Of a stretch of 60,101 bases of DNA, positions 1 to 8,417 are shown piece after piece. The notes below the pieces were generated by a model, which did no database searches, had not been told where the DNA came from, and saw nothing but the letters and a program-made list of their open reading frames with translations. A program made the position numbers and the translations under genes. Every line of letters begins with the position of its first letter. Position 1 is the first letter of the stretch. Origin of the DNA: an uncultured Prevotellaceae bacterium (lineage in GTDB: Bacteria > Bacteroidota > Bacteroidia > Bacteroidales > Bacteroidaceae); contig ONLU01000008.1 in NCBI GenBank assembly GCA_900318795.1, forward strand, positions 1 to 60,101, given 5' to 3'.

Positions 1-150
1 CTTACCCTGCTCGTTCAGGAACTTCTTCAGGAACTCGGGATCCTTGTAGTCAATGTACTTGATACCACTCTTCTTGAAGCGGCAGTACTTCTTCTTCTTT
101 GTGTCGATAGAAGGAGCGTTCAAATAGCGGATTTCTGATTCTTGTGCCAT
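1..150 (-). CDS. rpsR: 30S ribosomal protein S18 (partial, 3' end outside window)
   Basis: The reading frame starts at the ATG complementary to 148-150 and runs off the left edge, so only about the first 50 codons are present. The visible product begins [16 protein letters not shown] and continues with a lysine-rich stretch and [18 protein letters not shown], which is the S18 core. S18 binds 16S rRNA as a partner of S6 on the small-subunit platform. It lies 3 bp downstream of rpsF in the same orientation, the usual rpsF-rpsR order; rplI would be expected next, outside the window. Confidence 0.95.
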   Translation of the reverse strand, partial: MAQESEIRYLNAPSIDTKKKKYCRFKKSGIKYIDYKDPEFLKKFLNEQGK

Positions 151-153
151 AGT

Positions 154-489
154 TTAAGCCTCCTCTTTTTTACCAAGTTTGTTACGACGCTTCTCAGCAT
201 ACTCAATAGCATACTTGTCAAGCTTTACAGTCTGGAAACGGATTACCTTCTCGTCACGACGGAAAGAAGTTTCCAAAGTCTTAATCACTGACGGCTCAGC
301 CTTGAACTCTACCAGGCAGTAGAAACCTGTAGATTTCTTCTGAATAGCATAAGCCATCTTCTTCAGTCCCCAGGTCTCTTCGTTCAGAATCTCTGCACCC
401 TTATCGGTCAGAACCTTCTTGAATTTAGCGACCGTTTCCTTCATCTGTTCATCAGACAAAACGGGAGTCAAAATGAAAACGGCTGGCAC
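154..489 (-). CDS. rpsF: 30S ribosomal protein S6
   Basis: The 111-residue product has the S6 pattern: an N-terminal strand ending in [10 protein letters not shown], a central [20 protein letters not shown] segment, and the later [20 protein letters not shown]6 dimerises with S18 on the 30S platform. The gene is first in the unit, directly followed by rpsR, with a leader of roughly 60 nt after a plausible promoter at 553-588. Many bacteria autoregulate this operon through S6-S18 binding to the leader; I could not identify that RNA motif here with confidence. Confidence 0.97.
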   Translation of the reverse strand: MPAVFILTPVLSDEQMKETVAKFKKVLTDKGAEILNEETWGLKKMAYAIQKKSTGFYCLVEFKAEPSVIKTLETSFRRDEKVIRFQTVKLDKYAIEYAEKRRNKLGKKEEA

Positions 490-552
490 ATAAAGCCCTC
501 TTACCCCACATATTCCTACTTTTCTTAAACAATTTTAACGTATCCTCTGTCA

Positions 553-588
553 CAAAAGCTACCACCACGCTCCTTCGCCACACCAAAA
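553..588 (-). promoter_or_regulatory. Probable rpsF-rpsR promoter
   Basis: On the minus strand a TAGCTTTTG box (553-561) is preceded by TTTTG (584-588) at about 22 bp. This resembles the Bacteroidetes -33 TTTG / -7 TAnnTTTG promoter, with one extra T in the -7 box. It would give a leader of about 60 nt. Assigned by position and motif only. Confidence 0.45.
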
Positions 589-606
589 CAAGAACCAAGG
601 GCTTTT

Positions 607-804
607 GTGGCATATCACCTGCCACTCACCCATCCCTTTCTACATTTACGTGAACGGGATTCATCGCTACTTTCTTCCGTATGCACTGTGAAAAAGAAAT
701 TGGTTAGCCAGAAAAGTTATATCTCCAAGTTGGGTACTTATGTTTCCAACTTGGAAACACATGTCTCTAACTTGGGTACATATGTTTCTAAGTTGGAAAC
801 ATAA
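607..804 (+). CDS. Questionable small ORF ending in a heptad repeat
   Basis: A 65-codon frame opens with GTG. Its last four units are seven-residue repeats of the form V-S-K/N-L-G/E-T-Y/H, encoded by a 21-bp tandem DNA repeat. Hydrophobic residues recur at positions 1 and 4, so a short coiled coil is conceivable. There is no clear ribosome site or promoter, and the first 37 residues look like unselected translation. It may be only a frame through a DNA repeat. I do not recognise a family. Confidence 0.2.
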   Translation: MAYHLPLTHPFLHLRERDSSLLSSVCTVKKKLVSQKSYISKLGTYVSNLETHVSNLGTYVSKLET

Positions 805-807
805 AAT
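724..807. repeat. Four tandem 21-bp units with internal palindromes
   Basis: Units lie at 724-744, 745-765, 766-786 and 787-807; the last is degenerate at its end. Each carries a near-palindrome of the type CCAACTTGG followed by a G(G/A)(T/A)AC(A)TATGT-like half, so the array can form several small dyads on either strand. It sits upstream of the rpsF promoter and downstream of the folD unit. The 21-bp period is compatible with a heptad-coding repeat or with helically phased protein sites. Confidence 0.8.
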
Positions 808-847
808 CCGCAGGTTGATAAAAAATTAGTTCAGTAAGCTATTGGAT

Positions 848-887
848 AATCCCTGAACCTGAATATTATGAAACAGGCTCAGGGATT
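848..887 (-). terminator. Hairpin at the end of the ffh-folD-TPR unit
   Basis: AATCCCTGA (848-856) pairs with TCAGGGATT (879-887), and CCTG (858-861) with CAGG (874-877), leaving a 12-nt loop. It overlaps the stop codon of the TPR gene. There is no immediate U run on the minus strand, so termination efficiency is uncertain. Confidence 0.5.
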
Positions 888-1109
888 GTACATATCCTTA
901 CAATAGAAAGCCATGATGTCATCAAGCATACGCTTAGCCTCAACAGCGGGACTGTCGGGATCGAGTTCAATGGCACGGATGTAGCAGTTGATGGCTTCGT
1001 GCCACTTGGACTCCTTGCGATAGGCGTTGCCCTCTTCGTAAAGTCTTTGAGCCTGAAGCTTTGAGCTTTGGGTTTGTTGACTGCCCTGTAGAGGTTGCTG
1101 ACCGTCCAT
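879..1109 (-). CDS. Small TPR-type protein
   Basis: The 76-residue product has a Gln-rich N-terminus followed by one tetratricopeptide-like helix pair: AQRLYEEGNAYRKESKWHEA then INCYIRAIELDPDSPAVEAK. One TPR hairpin cannot by itself form a long superhelix, so it probably acts as a small adaptor or dimerises; the function is unknown. It starts 6 bp after the folD stop and is the last gene of the ffh-folD unit. No signal peptide or membrane segment is visible. Confidence 0.75.
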   Translation of the reverse strand: MDGQQPLQGSQQTQSSKLQAQRLYEEGNAYRKESKWHEAINCYIRAIELDPDSPAVEAKRMLDDIMAFYCKDMYNP

Positions 1110-1115
1110 GTTCCT

Positions 1116-1997
1116 TTACTTGTAGTATTCCTTCTTGCCTGCAGCGAGGGTATTCTTCATCAGCGAGCAGATGGTCATGGGTCCTACTCCACCGGGAACA
1201 GGGGTGATGTATGAGCACTTGTCAGCCACCTCGTCAAACTTCACATCACCATTCAGACGGAAGCCGCTCTTACGCGTTGCATCGGGCACACGAGTGGTGC
1301 CTACGTCGATGATGACAGCTCCAGGCTTTACCATATCGGCCGTCACGAAGTCGGGCTGACCAATGGCAGCAATAATGATGTCGGCCTCGCGGCATTCTTC
1401 CTTCAGCGTCTTCGAGCGCGAGTGGCAGACGGTGACAGTGGCATCGCCATACTGTTTCTGCATCATGAGCTGGGCCATGGGCTTTCCAACGATGTTTGAG
1501 CGTCCAAGAATGACGCACTTCTTGCCAGAGGTCTCGATGTTGTAGCGCTTCAGCAGGGTGATGATACCCAGTGGGGTTGCCGAGATGAAACAGGGCAATC
1601 CGATGGCCATGCGGCCCACATTGATGGGATGGAAACCATCGACATCCTTGCGATAGTCAATTGCCTCGATGATTTTCTGCTCGTCAATATGCTTGGGCAG
1701 AGGTAGCTGGACAATAAATCCGTCAACATCGTCATCGCGATTCAGCTTGTCCACACAAGCCAGCAGTTCCTCTTCTGTTACGTCGGCCTCATAGCGGATG
1801 AGGGTGGACTTGAAGCCACAGGCCTCGCAGGCCAGCACCTTGTTCTTCACATAGGTTTCAGAGCCACCATCGTGGCCTACCAACACTGCTGCCAGGTGGG
1901 GCCGTTTGCCACCACGTGCCACAATATCCTTCACCTCCTCTGCAATCTCGGCCTTAATAGCCGTAGCCGTTGCTTTTCCGTCAATCAACTGATACAT
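1116..1997 (-). CDS. folD: Bifunctional methylenetetrahydrofolate dehydrogenase / cyclohydrolase
   Basis: FolD interconverts 5,10-methylene-THF, methenyl-THF and 10-formyl-THF in the cytosol, supplying one-carbon units for purines and fMet. Visible motifs are [14 protein letters not shown] with the catalytic lysine, [10 protein letters not shown], the nucleotide-binding [13 protein letters not shown] and the C-terminal [11 protein letters not shown] place the start at the ATG complementary to 1995-1997 ([11 protein letters not shown]), which has AAGGAAAG upstream; the frame is open ten codons further but that extension is not conserved-looking. Length 293 residues is normal. It lies 43 bp after ffh. 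Confidence 0.96.
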   Translation of the reverse strand: MYQLIDGKATATAIKAEIAEEVKDIVARGGKRPHLAAVLVGHDGGSETYVKNKVLACEACGFKSTLIRYEADVTEEELLACVDKLNRDDDVDGFIVQLPLPKHIDEQKIIEAIDYRKDVDGFHPINVGRMAIGLPCFISATPLGIITLLKRYNIETSGKKCVILGRSNIVGKPMAQLMMQKQYGDATVTVCHSRSKTLKEECREADIIIAAIGQPDFVTADMVKPGAVIIDVGTTRVPDATRKSGFRLNGDVKFDEVADKCSYITPVPGGVGPMTICSLMKNTLAAGKKEYYK

Positions 1998-2040
1998 ATC
2001 AACTTTCCTTTTTAAACACAACAACAATTACTCTGTCGAA

Positions 2041-3393
2041 CTAAAACTTCGGCATTCCACCCTTCATCTTCATAGCGGCAGCCATCTGAGCCATACGGCT
2101 AGAACCCATACCACTGACCATCTTCATCATCTTGCGCGTCTGGTCGAACTGCTTCATCAGACGGTTGACCTCCTCAATCTTGGTGCCTGAGCCTTTGGCA
2201 ATGCGCAGACGGCGACTCTGGTTGATGATGTCTGGGTTCTGACGCTCCTTGGGAGTCATCGAGTTGATGATGGCCTCAATACCCTTGAAAGCATTGTCGT
2301 CAATGTCGATATCCTTGATAGCCTTACCCACGCCAGGAATCATCGAGGCCAGGTCCTTGATATTACCCATCTTCTTGATCTGCTGAATCTGGGCCATGAA
2401 GTCGTCGAAGTCGAACTTGTTCTTGCGGATTTTCTTCTCCAGGCGCTTGGCTTCCTCCTCGTCAAACTGCATCTGTGCACGCTCTACCAACGAAACCACA
2501 TCACCCATGCCCAGAATGCGGTCTGCCATACGTTCTGGATGGAACACGTCGATGGCCTCCATCTTCTCGCCCGTACCCACAAACTTGATGGGCTTGGTGA
2601 CCACAGTGCGGATGGAGAGGGCTGCACCGCCACGTGTATCGCCGTCGAGCTTGGTCAGCACCACGCCGTCGAAGTCCAGACGATCGTTGAACTCCTTGGC
2701 TGTGTTGACAGCATCCTGACCCGTCATGGAGTCAACCACGAACAGTGTCTCGTCAGGATGGACAGCCTCCTTCAGGGTTGCTATCTCGTTCATCATCTCC
2801 TCGTCAACAGCCAGACGACCAGCCGTATCGATGATGACCACGTTATAGTTCTTGGCCTTTGCCTCGCGAATAGCGTTGTTAGCAATCTCGACCACATTCT
2901 TGTTGTCTGGTTCTGAGTAGACGGGTACGCCTACACTCTCGCCCACCACGTGGAGCTGCTGGATAGCAGCAGGACGATAGACGTCACAGGCCACCAATAG
3001 CGGACTCTTGTGCTGACGCGTCTTCAGCATATTGGCCAACTTGCCACTGAACGTGGTCTTACCAGAACCCTGCAGACCAGACATCAGCACAATGGCAGGA
3101 CGGCCTTCGAGCTTCAACTCAACAGCCTTGCCACCCATCAGTTCTGCCAGTTCGTCGTGGACTATCTTGACCATCAGCTGACTGGGCTTGATAGCCGTCA
3201 GCACGTTCATACCCAACGCCTTCTGCTTGACTGTATCCGTAAACTGTTTGGCCACCTTGTAGTTGACATCGGCATCCAACAATGCCTTACGCACATCCTT
3301 CAGGGTTTCGGCAACGTTAATCTCGGTGATTTTTCCCTCACCTTTCAGTATCTTGAACGACCGTTCAAGTCTATCACTTAAGTTTTCAAACAT
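2041..3393 (-). CDS. ffh: Signal recognition particle protein Ffh (SRP54)
   Basis: Ffh is the GTPase that, with 4.5S RNA, targets nascent membrane proteins to FtsY and SecYEG. The 450-residue product has the N domain (1 to about 85), the G domain with P-loop GLQGSGKTTFSGKLA, DTAGRL and TKLDGDTRGGAAL, and a methionine-rich M domain from about 300 with the C-terminal tail MGSSRMAQMAAAMKMKGG. Length is typical. It is first gene of a minus-strand unit with folD and the small TPR protein; a promoter box lies at 3417-3425. Confidence 0.97.
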   Translation of the reverse strand: MFENLSDRLERSFKILKGEGKITEINVAETLKDVRKALLDADVNYKVAKQFTDTVKQKALGMNVLTAIKPSQLMVKIVHDELAELMGGKAVELKLEGRPAIVLMSGLQGSGKTTFSGKLANMLKTRQHKSPLLVACDVYRPAAIQQLHVVGESVGVPVYSEPDNKNVVEIANNAIREAKAKNYNVVIIDTAGRLAVDEEMMNEIATLKEAVHPDETLFVVDSMTGQDAVNTAKEFNDRLDFDGVVLTKLDGDTRGGAALSIRTVVTKPIKFVGTGEKMEAIDVFHPERMADRILGMGDVVSLVERAQMQFDEEEAKRLEKKIRKNKFDFDDFMAQIQQIKKMGNIKDLASMIPGVGKAIKDIDIDDNAFKGIEAIINSMTPKERQNPDIINQSRRLRIAKGSGTKIEEVNRLMKQFDQTRKMMKMVSGMGSSRMAQMAAAMKMKGGMPKF

Positions 3394-3416
3394 ATCTTAA
3401 TTGCAATTATCGAGGT

Positions 3417-3425
3417 GCAAAGGTA
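3417..3425 (-). promoter_or_regulatory. ffh promoter -7 box
   Basis: The minus strand reads TACCTTTGC here, matching TAnnTTTG. The predicted start is about 20 nt before the ffh ATG. No clear TTTG was found at the expected -33 spacing. Confidence 0.55.
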
Positions 3426-3468
3426 CAAATTTTATTTGAGAAACCCTCACTTTCTCTAAATAAATTGC

Positions 3469-3477
3469 TAACTTTGC
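3469..3477 (+). promoter_or_regulatory. Phosphatase gene promoter -7 box
   Basis: TAACTTTGC fits TAnnTTTG and lies 17 bp before the phosphatase ATG, divergent from the ffh promoter. No convincing -33 TTTG is seen. Confidence 0.55.
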
Positions 3478-3493
3478 AGCCCAAGAAACAGAA

Positions 3494-3949
3494 ATGAGCA
3501 TGAAAAGAATACTTTTTGTCTGTCACGGTAATATCTGTCGCAGTCCGATGGCAGAATTGGTCATGAAAAGCCTGGTGGAAGAGGCTGGACTCTCAGACGA
3601 CTTCTACATAGAGTCTGCCGCCACCTCGACGGAGGAGATTGGAAACAGCGTCTACCCCCCTGCACGAAGGAAACTGGCTGAGCATGGTATCGCATGCAAC
3701 GGAAAGACAGCCCGCCAGATGACACGCAGCGACTATCAGCGCTTCGACCTGCTCATCGGTATGGACAGCTATAACCTCCGCAACATGGAGCGCATTTGCG
3801 GAGGCGACCCAGAAGGCAAGATACACCTGTTGATGGACTTCACCCCTGAAGTTCACGACGTGGCAGACCCTTGGTACACAGGCGATTTCGAGGCTACCTG
3901 GCAGGACGTGCTGCAGGGATGCCAATGCCTGCTGCGCAAGCTGCGATAG
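3494..3949 (+). CDS. Low-molecular-weight protein tyrosine phosphatase
   Basis: The 151-residue product begins with the LMW-PTP P-loop in VCHGNICRSPMAEL (C-x5-R), with the nucleophilic Cys at about residue 11 and the Arg at about 17, and has the general-acid Asp in DPWYTGDF near residue 126. The fold and length match the family. Such enzymes dephosphorylate protein tyrosines, for example autokinases of polysaccharide export; one such kinase is encoded at 20236-22812, but a link is inference. The usual second residue in the loop (Leu) is His here. It is monocistronic with its own promoter box at 3469-3477. Confidence 0.93.
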   Translation: MSMKRILFVCHGNICRSPMAELVMKSLVEEAGLSDDFYIESAATSTEEIGNSVYPPARRKLAEHGIACNGKTARQMTRSDYQRFDLLIGMDSYNLRNMERICGGDPEGKIHLLMDFTPEVHDVADPWYTGDFEATWQDVLQGCQCLLRKLR

Positions 3950-3985
3950 CCCTCAAGCCACCCCAAGCAAAAAGTGTCGTTCTTT

Positions 3986-4561
3986 TCATGTATTGCGCAT
4001 GGAGAACTCACACCCACAATACTGTTGATTGTAGAAGTCGTATTCTTTCAATAGCTGGTTGCGACGTTCCTGAAGACCACCCTTGCGCCAGTTCTGAGCC
4101 CAAAAGACTACACCTCCGGCAATTTGCTCTGCCTTGTGACCTGCACGCTCTATCTGCTCCAGACTTTTCCAACGGCTGGAGGCCAGCGTGGTGGCGAAAT
4201 AGGTGATGCCCAGCTCTTGTGCTTTTTGGGCTGTCTTGACAAGTCGCAGCGTGAAGCATTGCTCACAGCGACGTCCACGCTCAGGTTCTCCCTCCAGTCC
4301 ACAAATGCCCTGACGCCACGCTTCGTGGTTGTAGTCGCCATCTATCCACTGCAAACCCAGCGACTCCGCATGGCGTTTGCTCTCGTTCTTGCGGATTTCG
4401 TATTCTTCGCGAGGATAGATGTTGGGATTATAATAGAAGATGGTGGGACGTACACCATGCTGCACCAGCCACTCGACGATAGCCGATGAACAAGGAGCAC
4501 AGCAGGCATGCAACAACACCTCAGTGCAACCTTCGGGAACGATGACAGATGGTTGCTTCAC
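3986..4561 (-). CDS. queH: Epoxyqueuosine reductase QueH
   Basis: QueH reduces epoxyqueuosine to queuosine in tRNA and is the non-homologous replacement for QueG. The 191-residue product shows the family cysteine pairs: [10 protein letters not shown] near the N-terminus and CGLEG followed by [11 protein letters not shown] in the middle, consistent with an iron-sulfur/metal site, plus [17 protein letters not shown]. It overlaps the stop of the upstream DnaJ gene by 4 bp (ATGA type), so the two are translationally coupled. No other queuosine gene is adjacent. Confidence 0.9.
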   Translation of the reverse strand: MKQPSVIVPEGCTEVLLHACCAPCSSAIVEWLVQHGVRPTIFYYNPNIYPREEYEIRKNESKRHAESLGLQWIDGDYNHEAWRQGICGLEGEPERGRRCEQCFTLRLVKTAQKAQELGITYFATTLASSRWKSLEQIERAGHKAEQIAGGVVFWAQNWRKGGLQERRNQLLKEYDFYNQQYCGCEFSMRNT

Positions 4562-5361
4562 AAGCCTCGGGCCTTCCAGATTTTATCCTTGGCGGCATTG
4601 ATTTCCTGGAACTTCTTCTCAGCAGCCTTGCGAATGTCCTCGCCCAGGGTAGCCACCTTGTCAGGATGGTGCTCCAATGCCAGTTTACGATAAGCCTTCT
4701 TCAACTCGTCATCTGTTGCCGAGGGGCTGACACCCAGCACCTGATAGGCAGACTCGAGGTCGTCCTTGCCCAGTCCCAGCATCGAGTCCACTTCGTCGAC
4801 AGACATCTGCATCCACTGGGCGCACTCCTTCATAGCCGTCACTTCAGCAGGGTCTACACGACCGTCAGCCTGCGAAATCATAACAAGGAAGTTGAGCAAC
4901 TGCAGACGTTGCGAATAGTCCATATTATGGGCTATCTGCCCACAGCACTGCATGACCGTCTGCTTGAACTGATAGGCACCTACACGCTTCTGCTCGTCAA
5001 AAAGTTTTCTCAGTATTTCGTCGCCCTGCTGACGGGCTACATCGCCAAAGTTCTGACGTAGCACGTTGCGAACCAGTTCCATCTCAGAGTGCATCACCTT
5101 GCCGTCGGCCTTGATGATGTAGGAAGCCAGCACCAGCATGGAGAACAGGAAACTGTTGCGCTGTCCCTCATAGGCCTGTTGCCGTCCGTATGTCTGCGAC
5201 TCAAAACCGCTCTGTCCGTCGAAAGTTCCTTGGGTCTCAGGAGTATTCACTGCATCGAGCATAGAGTCGAACAATCCGCCCAGCACAATGCCAGCCAGAG
5301 CACCTAAAGGCCCTGCGCTCATGAAACCTAAGAATCCTCCTATCCACTTACCTAATGCCAT
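4558..5361 (-). CDS. TerB-DnaJ domain protein (DjlA-like)
   Basis: The 267-residue product has a Gly-rich hydrophobic N-terminus ([20 protein letters not shown]) that may form one membrane segment, a central helical TerB-like domain (about 65-185, with [11 protein letters not shown] and [12 protein letters not shown] acidic motifs) and a C-terminal J domain (about 205-267) with the HPD motif in [11 protein letters not shown]. This order matches DjlA, a membrane-anchored DnaK co-chaperone. It precedes queH with a 4-bp overlap. Confidence 0.88.
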   Translation of the reverse strand: MALGKWIGGFLGFMSAGPLGALAGIVLGGLFDSMLDAVNTPETQGTFDGQSGFESQTYGRQQAYEGQRNSFLFSMLVLASYIIKADGKVMHSEMELVRNVLRQNFGDVARQQGDEILRKLFDEQKRVGAYQFKQTVMQCCGQIAHNMDYSQRLQLLNFLVMISQADGRVDPAEVTAMKECAQWMQMSVDEVDSMLGLGKDDLESAYQVLGVSPSATDDELKKAYRKLALEHHPDKVATLGEDIRKAAEKKFQEINAAKDKIWKARGL

Positions 5362-5386
5362 ATTACTATGAACTATAAATTATGAA

Positions 5387-6049
5387 CTAATATTCATGCC
5401 ACCATACTTTGCCTTCGCGCTCTTCGCGCTCCATGTCGTCAATCAGACACTCTGCCAACCTGACCACAGTCTCGTGAGGCACTTGGAAACGCGGATCGTC
5501 GCTATTGGTAGTGATGGCAGCAAGGAAATGGGGCATCTCGCTCTTATAAACCTCTTTCATACGTGGATCACTGCCATCGACACCTGCACACGAATATGTA
5601 ATGTTAGCCAAACGGTCGCACAACTTGACGAAGGGAGCATAGGGAGTCTGACGAATGCCCTGATAGTACTTGTCCCCTGCCCTTTCAGTACGCGTGCGCC
5701 CCTTGTCATTGGTCAGCGCATAGGCTATCTCCGTAGCCAGAAATGCCTGCTCCTCTTTCAAGAAGTGACGGGCCGTCTTCATCACATCGTTATATGTCAG
5801 ACGGGCATCCTCGATGCTGTCGTGATAGTAGCCGCCAAAGAACAGCGGCAGCACATCGTCCTCACAAGCACACACCAAGTGGCCAAAATCACGAATACCA
5901 TTTACCACCATGTCCAGATGATAGCCATAGGGCAACGAGTCACCATAAGTCTGGTTTACACTCTGATGCAACTCATGTGCCGACTGACGGATCTGCTCTA
6001 TCTTGTCGGCATATTTCTGCATGTATTTTTCAAACTCTTGTCGTTCCAT
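5387..6049 (-). CDS. HD-domain hydrolase, MESH1/SpoT-like
   Basis: I start the gene at the ATG at 6049 (MERQEFEKYMQKYADK), giving 220 residues; the frame extends 51 codons upstream through the promoter region with poor protein character. It carries a metal-binding HD signature YYHDSIEDARLTYNDV, very like the RelA/SpoT hydrolase HD(T)IED, and later VKLCDRLANI matching the family KLADRLxN. No synthetase or TGS domain follows, so it resembles a single-domain alarmone hydrolase. Substrate is inferred from motif similarity only. It is divergent from pepD. Confidence 0.8.
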   Translation of the reverse strand: MERQEFEKYMQKYADKIEQIRQSAHELHQSVNQTYGDSLPYGYHLDMVVNGIRDFGHLVCACEDDVLPLFFGGYYHDSIEDARLTYNDVMKTARHFLKEEQAFLATEIAYALTNDKGRTRTERAGDKYYQGIRQTPYAPFVKLCDRLANITYSCAGVDGSDPRMKEVYKSEMPHFLAAITTNSDDPRFQVPHETVVRLAECLIDDMEREEREGKVWWHEY

Positions 6050-6066
6050 TGTCAATAATTTGCGGA

Positions 6067-6105
6067 CAAAGTTACGAAAAAATAAGAAATAATTAGTATC
6101 TTTGC
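6067..6105. promoter_or_regulatory. Divergent promoter pair between HD hydrolase and dipeptidase
   Basis: A minus-strand TAACTTTG (complement of 6067-6074) points at the HD gene, and a plus-strand TATCTTTGC (6097-6105) points at pepD. Both fit TAnnTTTG. Start sites are expected about 20 nt before each ATG. Confidence 0.6.
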
Positions 6106-6124
6106 AGCAAAATATCAAAAAATC

Positions 6125-7564
6125 ATGAAGAAAGATATGACAACAGAGCGTGTTTTCCAAATATTCAAGGAACTGAATCAGATACCTCGTCCCTCGCATC
6201 ACGAGGAGCGCGTAGCCGACTACCTATGCCAGTTTGCCCAGCGACTGCATTTGGAGTATGAGCGCGACGCCCAGAACTGCGTCGTCATCCGTAAGCCGGC
6301 CACCAAAGGGCACGAAAGTGCAGAACCCATCGTGCTGCTGAATCACATGGACATGGTCTGTGTGGGCATGAAAGACCCCCTGAACGACCCCATAGATGCT
6401 TACACCGAGAATGGCTGGATGAAAGCCCGTGGCACCTCGCTGGGTGCAGACAACGGCATCGGACTGTCTATGGCGCTGGCAGTGCTGGAAGACGACACCA
6501 TCGTTCATGGTCCGCTGGAGGTGATGACCACCACCAACGAAGAGGACGGCATGTCGGGAGCCTCCAACCTGTCAAGTGACTTCATCAAGGGACGCAAGGT
6601 CATCAACCTGGACTCTGAGGACTACGACACCATCACCACTGGAGCTGCCGGTGCCTGTCTGCAGTTCCACCGCATCCCCCTGCAGCGCAAGCCTGCCCCG
6701 GGAGGCAAACGACGCTGGTACCACATCCAGATTGCAGGTGGCCTGGGCGGACACTCAGGCGTTGACATCAACAAGGGCCGTTGCTCGGCTGTCATTCCGG
6801 CATGGGCTATCCTGGCTGCCATCTACAACGAATACGACTTTGAGCTGGCTTCGCTCCACATCGGAGAAGCTAATGCCTCGATAGCCTCGTCTGCTGACAT
6901 CATACTCACCATTCCCTCTGGAGAAGGTGCCGAGTTTGTCAAACAGCAGGAAGATCAGATGAACCAGTGGCTACGCGAGGAGTATGGCAATGGCGACCCC
7001 AACATCCACTGCACCATCACCAAGTGCACACCTACGGACACCGTCATCGACACCAAGGCCTTCGAAACACTCATGAGCTGCTTGGAACAGATTCCACAAG
7101 GAGTGGTCAAGATGAGCGAGACGATGAAGGACACTGTAGAGACTTCTAACAACGTTGGGCGTATCTCGACAGAGGAAGACCACATTTTCGTATCCACCCA
7201 TACACGCAGTTTTGTGGACAGTGAGATGGAAGCCCTGAGTCGCGACATTGCCAACGTCTTCAAGGGACGTGGTGCATCTTCGGAGATGATCATGTCGGCT
7301 CCAGCCTGGCAGGAAGACCAGCAGTCGGATTTCCTGCGTCTGACCAGCGATACGTTCAACGATGTGCTGGGCTGGCGCCCAAGGTTAGTCGCCATGCACT
7401 TCGTACTGGAGGCAGGCTACTTTGTGCAACACTATCCTGGCATCCAGATAGCCTGCATCGGCCCACGCATCGTGGAGCCCCACTCTACCAGCGAGCGCAT
7501 CGAACTCTCTACCATTGACGACATCTGGCGCGTGCTGCAAGAATTGCTACGCCAACTAGCATAA
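6125..7564 (+). CDS. pepD: Aminoacyl-histidine dipeptidase (peptidase M20C)
   Basis: The 479-residue product has the M20 zinc-peptidase motifs in order: LNHMDMVCVGM (metal His and Asp), GTSLGADNGIGLSMALA (bridging Asp), MTTTNEEDGMSGA (Glu general base and metal Glu) and INLDSEDYD, with the lid/dimer domain in between and a late metal histidine region EPHSTSER. It cleaves Xaa-His and other dipeptides in the cytosol. A start four codons later (6137) is also possible. The gene has its own promoter and ends at a strong hairpin. Confidence 0.94.
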   Translation: MKKDMTTERVFQIFKELNQIPRPSHHEERVADYLCQFAQRLHLEYERDAQNCVVIRKPATKGHESAEPIVLLNHMDMVCVGMKDPLNDPIDAYTENGWMKARGTSLGADNGIGLSMALAVLEDDTIVHGPLEVMTTTNEEDGMSGASNLSSDFIKGRKVINLDSEDYDTITTGAAGACLQFHRIPLQRKPAPGGKRRWYHIQIAGGLGGHSGVDINKGRCSAVIPAWAILAAIYNEYDFELASLHIGEANASIASSADIILTIPSGEGAEFVKQQEDQMNQWLREEYGNGDPNIHCTITKCTPTDTVIDTKAFETLMSCLEQIPQGVVKMSETMKDTVETSNNVGRISTEEDHIFVSTHTRSFVDSEMEALSRDIANVFKGRGASSEMIMSAPAWQEDQQSDFLRLTSDTFNDVLGWRPRLVAMHFVLEAGYFVQHYPGIQIACIGPRIVEPHSTSERIELSTIDDIWRVLQELLRQLA

Positions 7565-7565
7565 G

Positions 7566-7599
7566 AAAAACGCCTCACAACCTCATGTGGGGCGTTTTT
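7566..7599. terminator. Bidirectional terminator between pepD and the aromatic operon
   Basis: AAAAACGCCTCACA (7566-7579) pairs with TGTGGGGCGTTTTT (7586-7599) over 14 positions with one G-T wobble and a 6-nt loop. A T run closes it on the plus strand and the A run gives a T run on the minus strand, so it can serve both converging units. Confidence 0.9.
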
Positions 7600-7619
7600 C
7601 GTATAGAAGGGGCATAAGC

Positions 7620-8414
7620 CTATTTCTTGATTTCTATATCGCGCTTGACATTTTCGCGTATCTTGGTCAGATAGCCTTTCATGCCCTGGGCATCTTTGTT
7701 GTCGATAATCTCCAGCAACTCCTTCAGTTCCGTACGAATCTGCGCCACCTGATCGTGGGTATAGGGGTTGAAGAGAATTTCCTGCAACAGGTAGTCGTCC
7801 TCGTTGAGTACACCCTTGGCAATCTTCATGTGACGCTTGAAAGTGGTACCAGGTGCGTCTTGATGCTTCATGACAGCAGCAAAGACGAAGGTCGATACGA
7901 AGGGAATGCTAAGCGAGTAAGCCACCGTCTTGTCGTGTTCCTCGAAGGTGTACTCGTAGATATTCAAGCCCAGCTTCTGGTAGAGGTCCTTGAAGAAGAT
8001 GCGCCCCATGTAGTCACCCTCGCTGATGATGATGGCATTCTCTTCGCTCAATTGATGCAGATTGGCAAAGGTAGGTCCGAACATGGGGTGTGTAGAGACG
8101 TAGCGGCATCCACTCTTCTCATAGAACTCCTTCAAGTCGGTCTTCACGGAGGAAATATCGCTGATGATGCAGTCCTGAGGCAGATAGGGCATCACCTCTT
8201 CAAAGACGGGGATGGTATACTTCAGCGTCACCGCATTGATCAGCAGTTCGGGCTTGAATCCGCGAATTTCCTCCAGCTGTGTGAAGCGCTGGCAGTTGTA
8301 GGTAAACCTCATGCGCTGAGGGTCGCGTTCATAAACAGCCACCTCATGCTCAAAACTCAGCAGGTCAATGAAGAACGAGCCCATCTTGCCTGCTCCTAAT
8401 ATTAATATCTTCAT
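7620..8414 (-). CDS. tyrA: Prephenate dehydrogenase
   Basis: The 264-residue product starts with a Rossmann motif, MKILILGAGKMGSFFIDLLS, and continues with the prephenate dehydrogenase signature DISSVKTDLKEF and STHPMFGPTFANL (catalytic His). It oxidises prephenate to 4-hydroxyphenylpyruvate for tyrosine synthesis. No ACT domain is present. It is the last gene of the aromatic operon, 3 bp after the DAHP synthase-chorismate mutase gene; here dehydrogenase and mutase are on separate proteins, unlike enterobacterial TyrA. Confidence 0.93.
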   Translation of the reverse strand: MKILILGAGKMGSFFIDLLSFEHEVAVYERDPQRMRFTYNCQRFTQLEEIRGFKPELLINAVTLKYTIPVFEEVMPYLPQDCIISDISSVKTDLKEFYEKSGCRYVSTHPMFGPTFANLHQLSEENAIIISEGDYMGRIFFKDLYQKLGLNIYEYTFEEHDKTVAYSLSIPFVSTFVFAAVMKHQDAPGTTFKRHMKIAKGVLNEDDYLLQEILFNPYTHDQVAQIRTELKELLEIIDNKDAQGMKGYLTKIRENVKRDIEIKK

Positions 8415-8417
8415 CTT

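Noticed and set aside
490-552. S6-S18 autoregulatory leader motif
   Set aside because: The leader is about 60 nt and purine-rich, but I could not build the conserved hairpin with its characteristic bulge convincingly by eye.
7587-8399. 270-codon plus-strand frame
   Set aside because: Antisense shadow of the prephenate dehydrogenase gene, and it begins inside the terminator hairpin.
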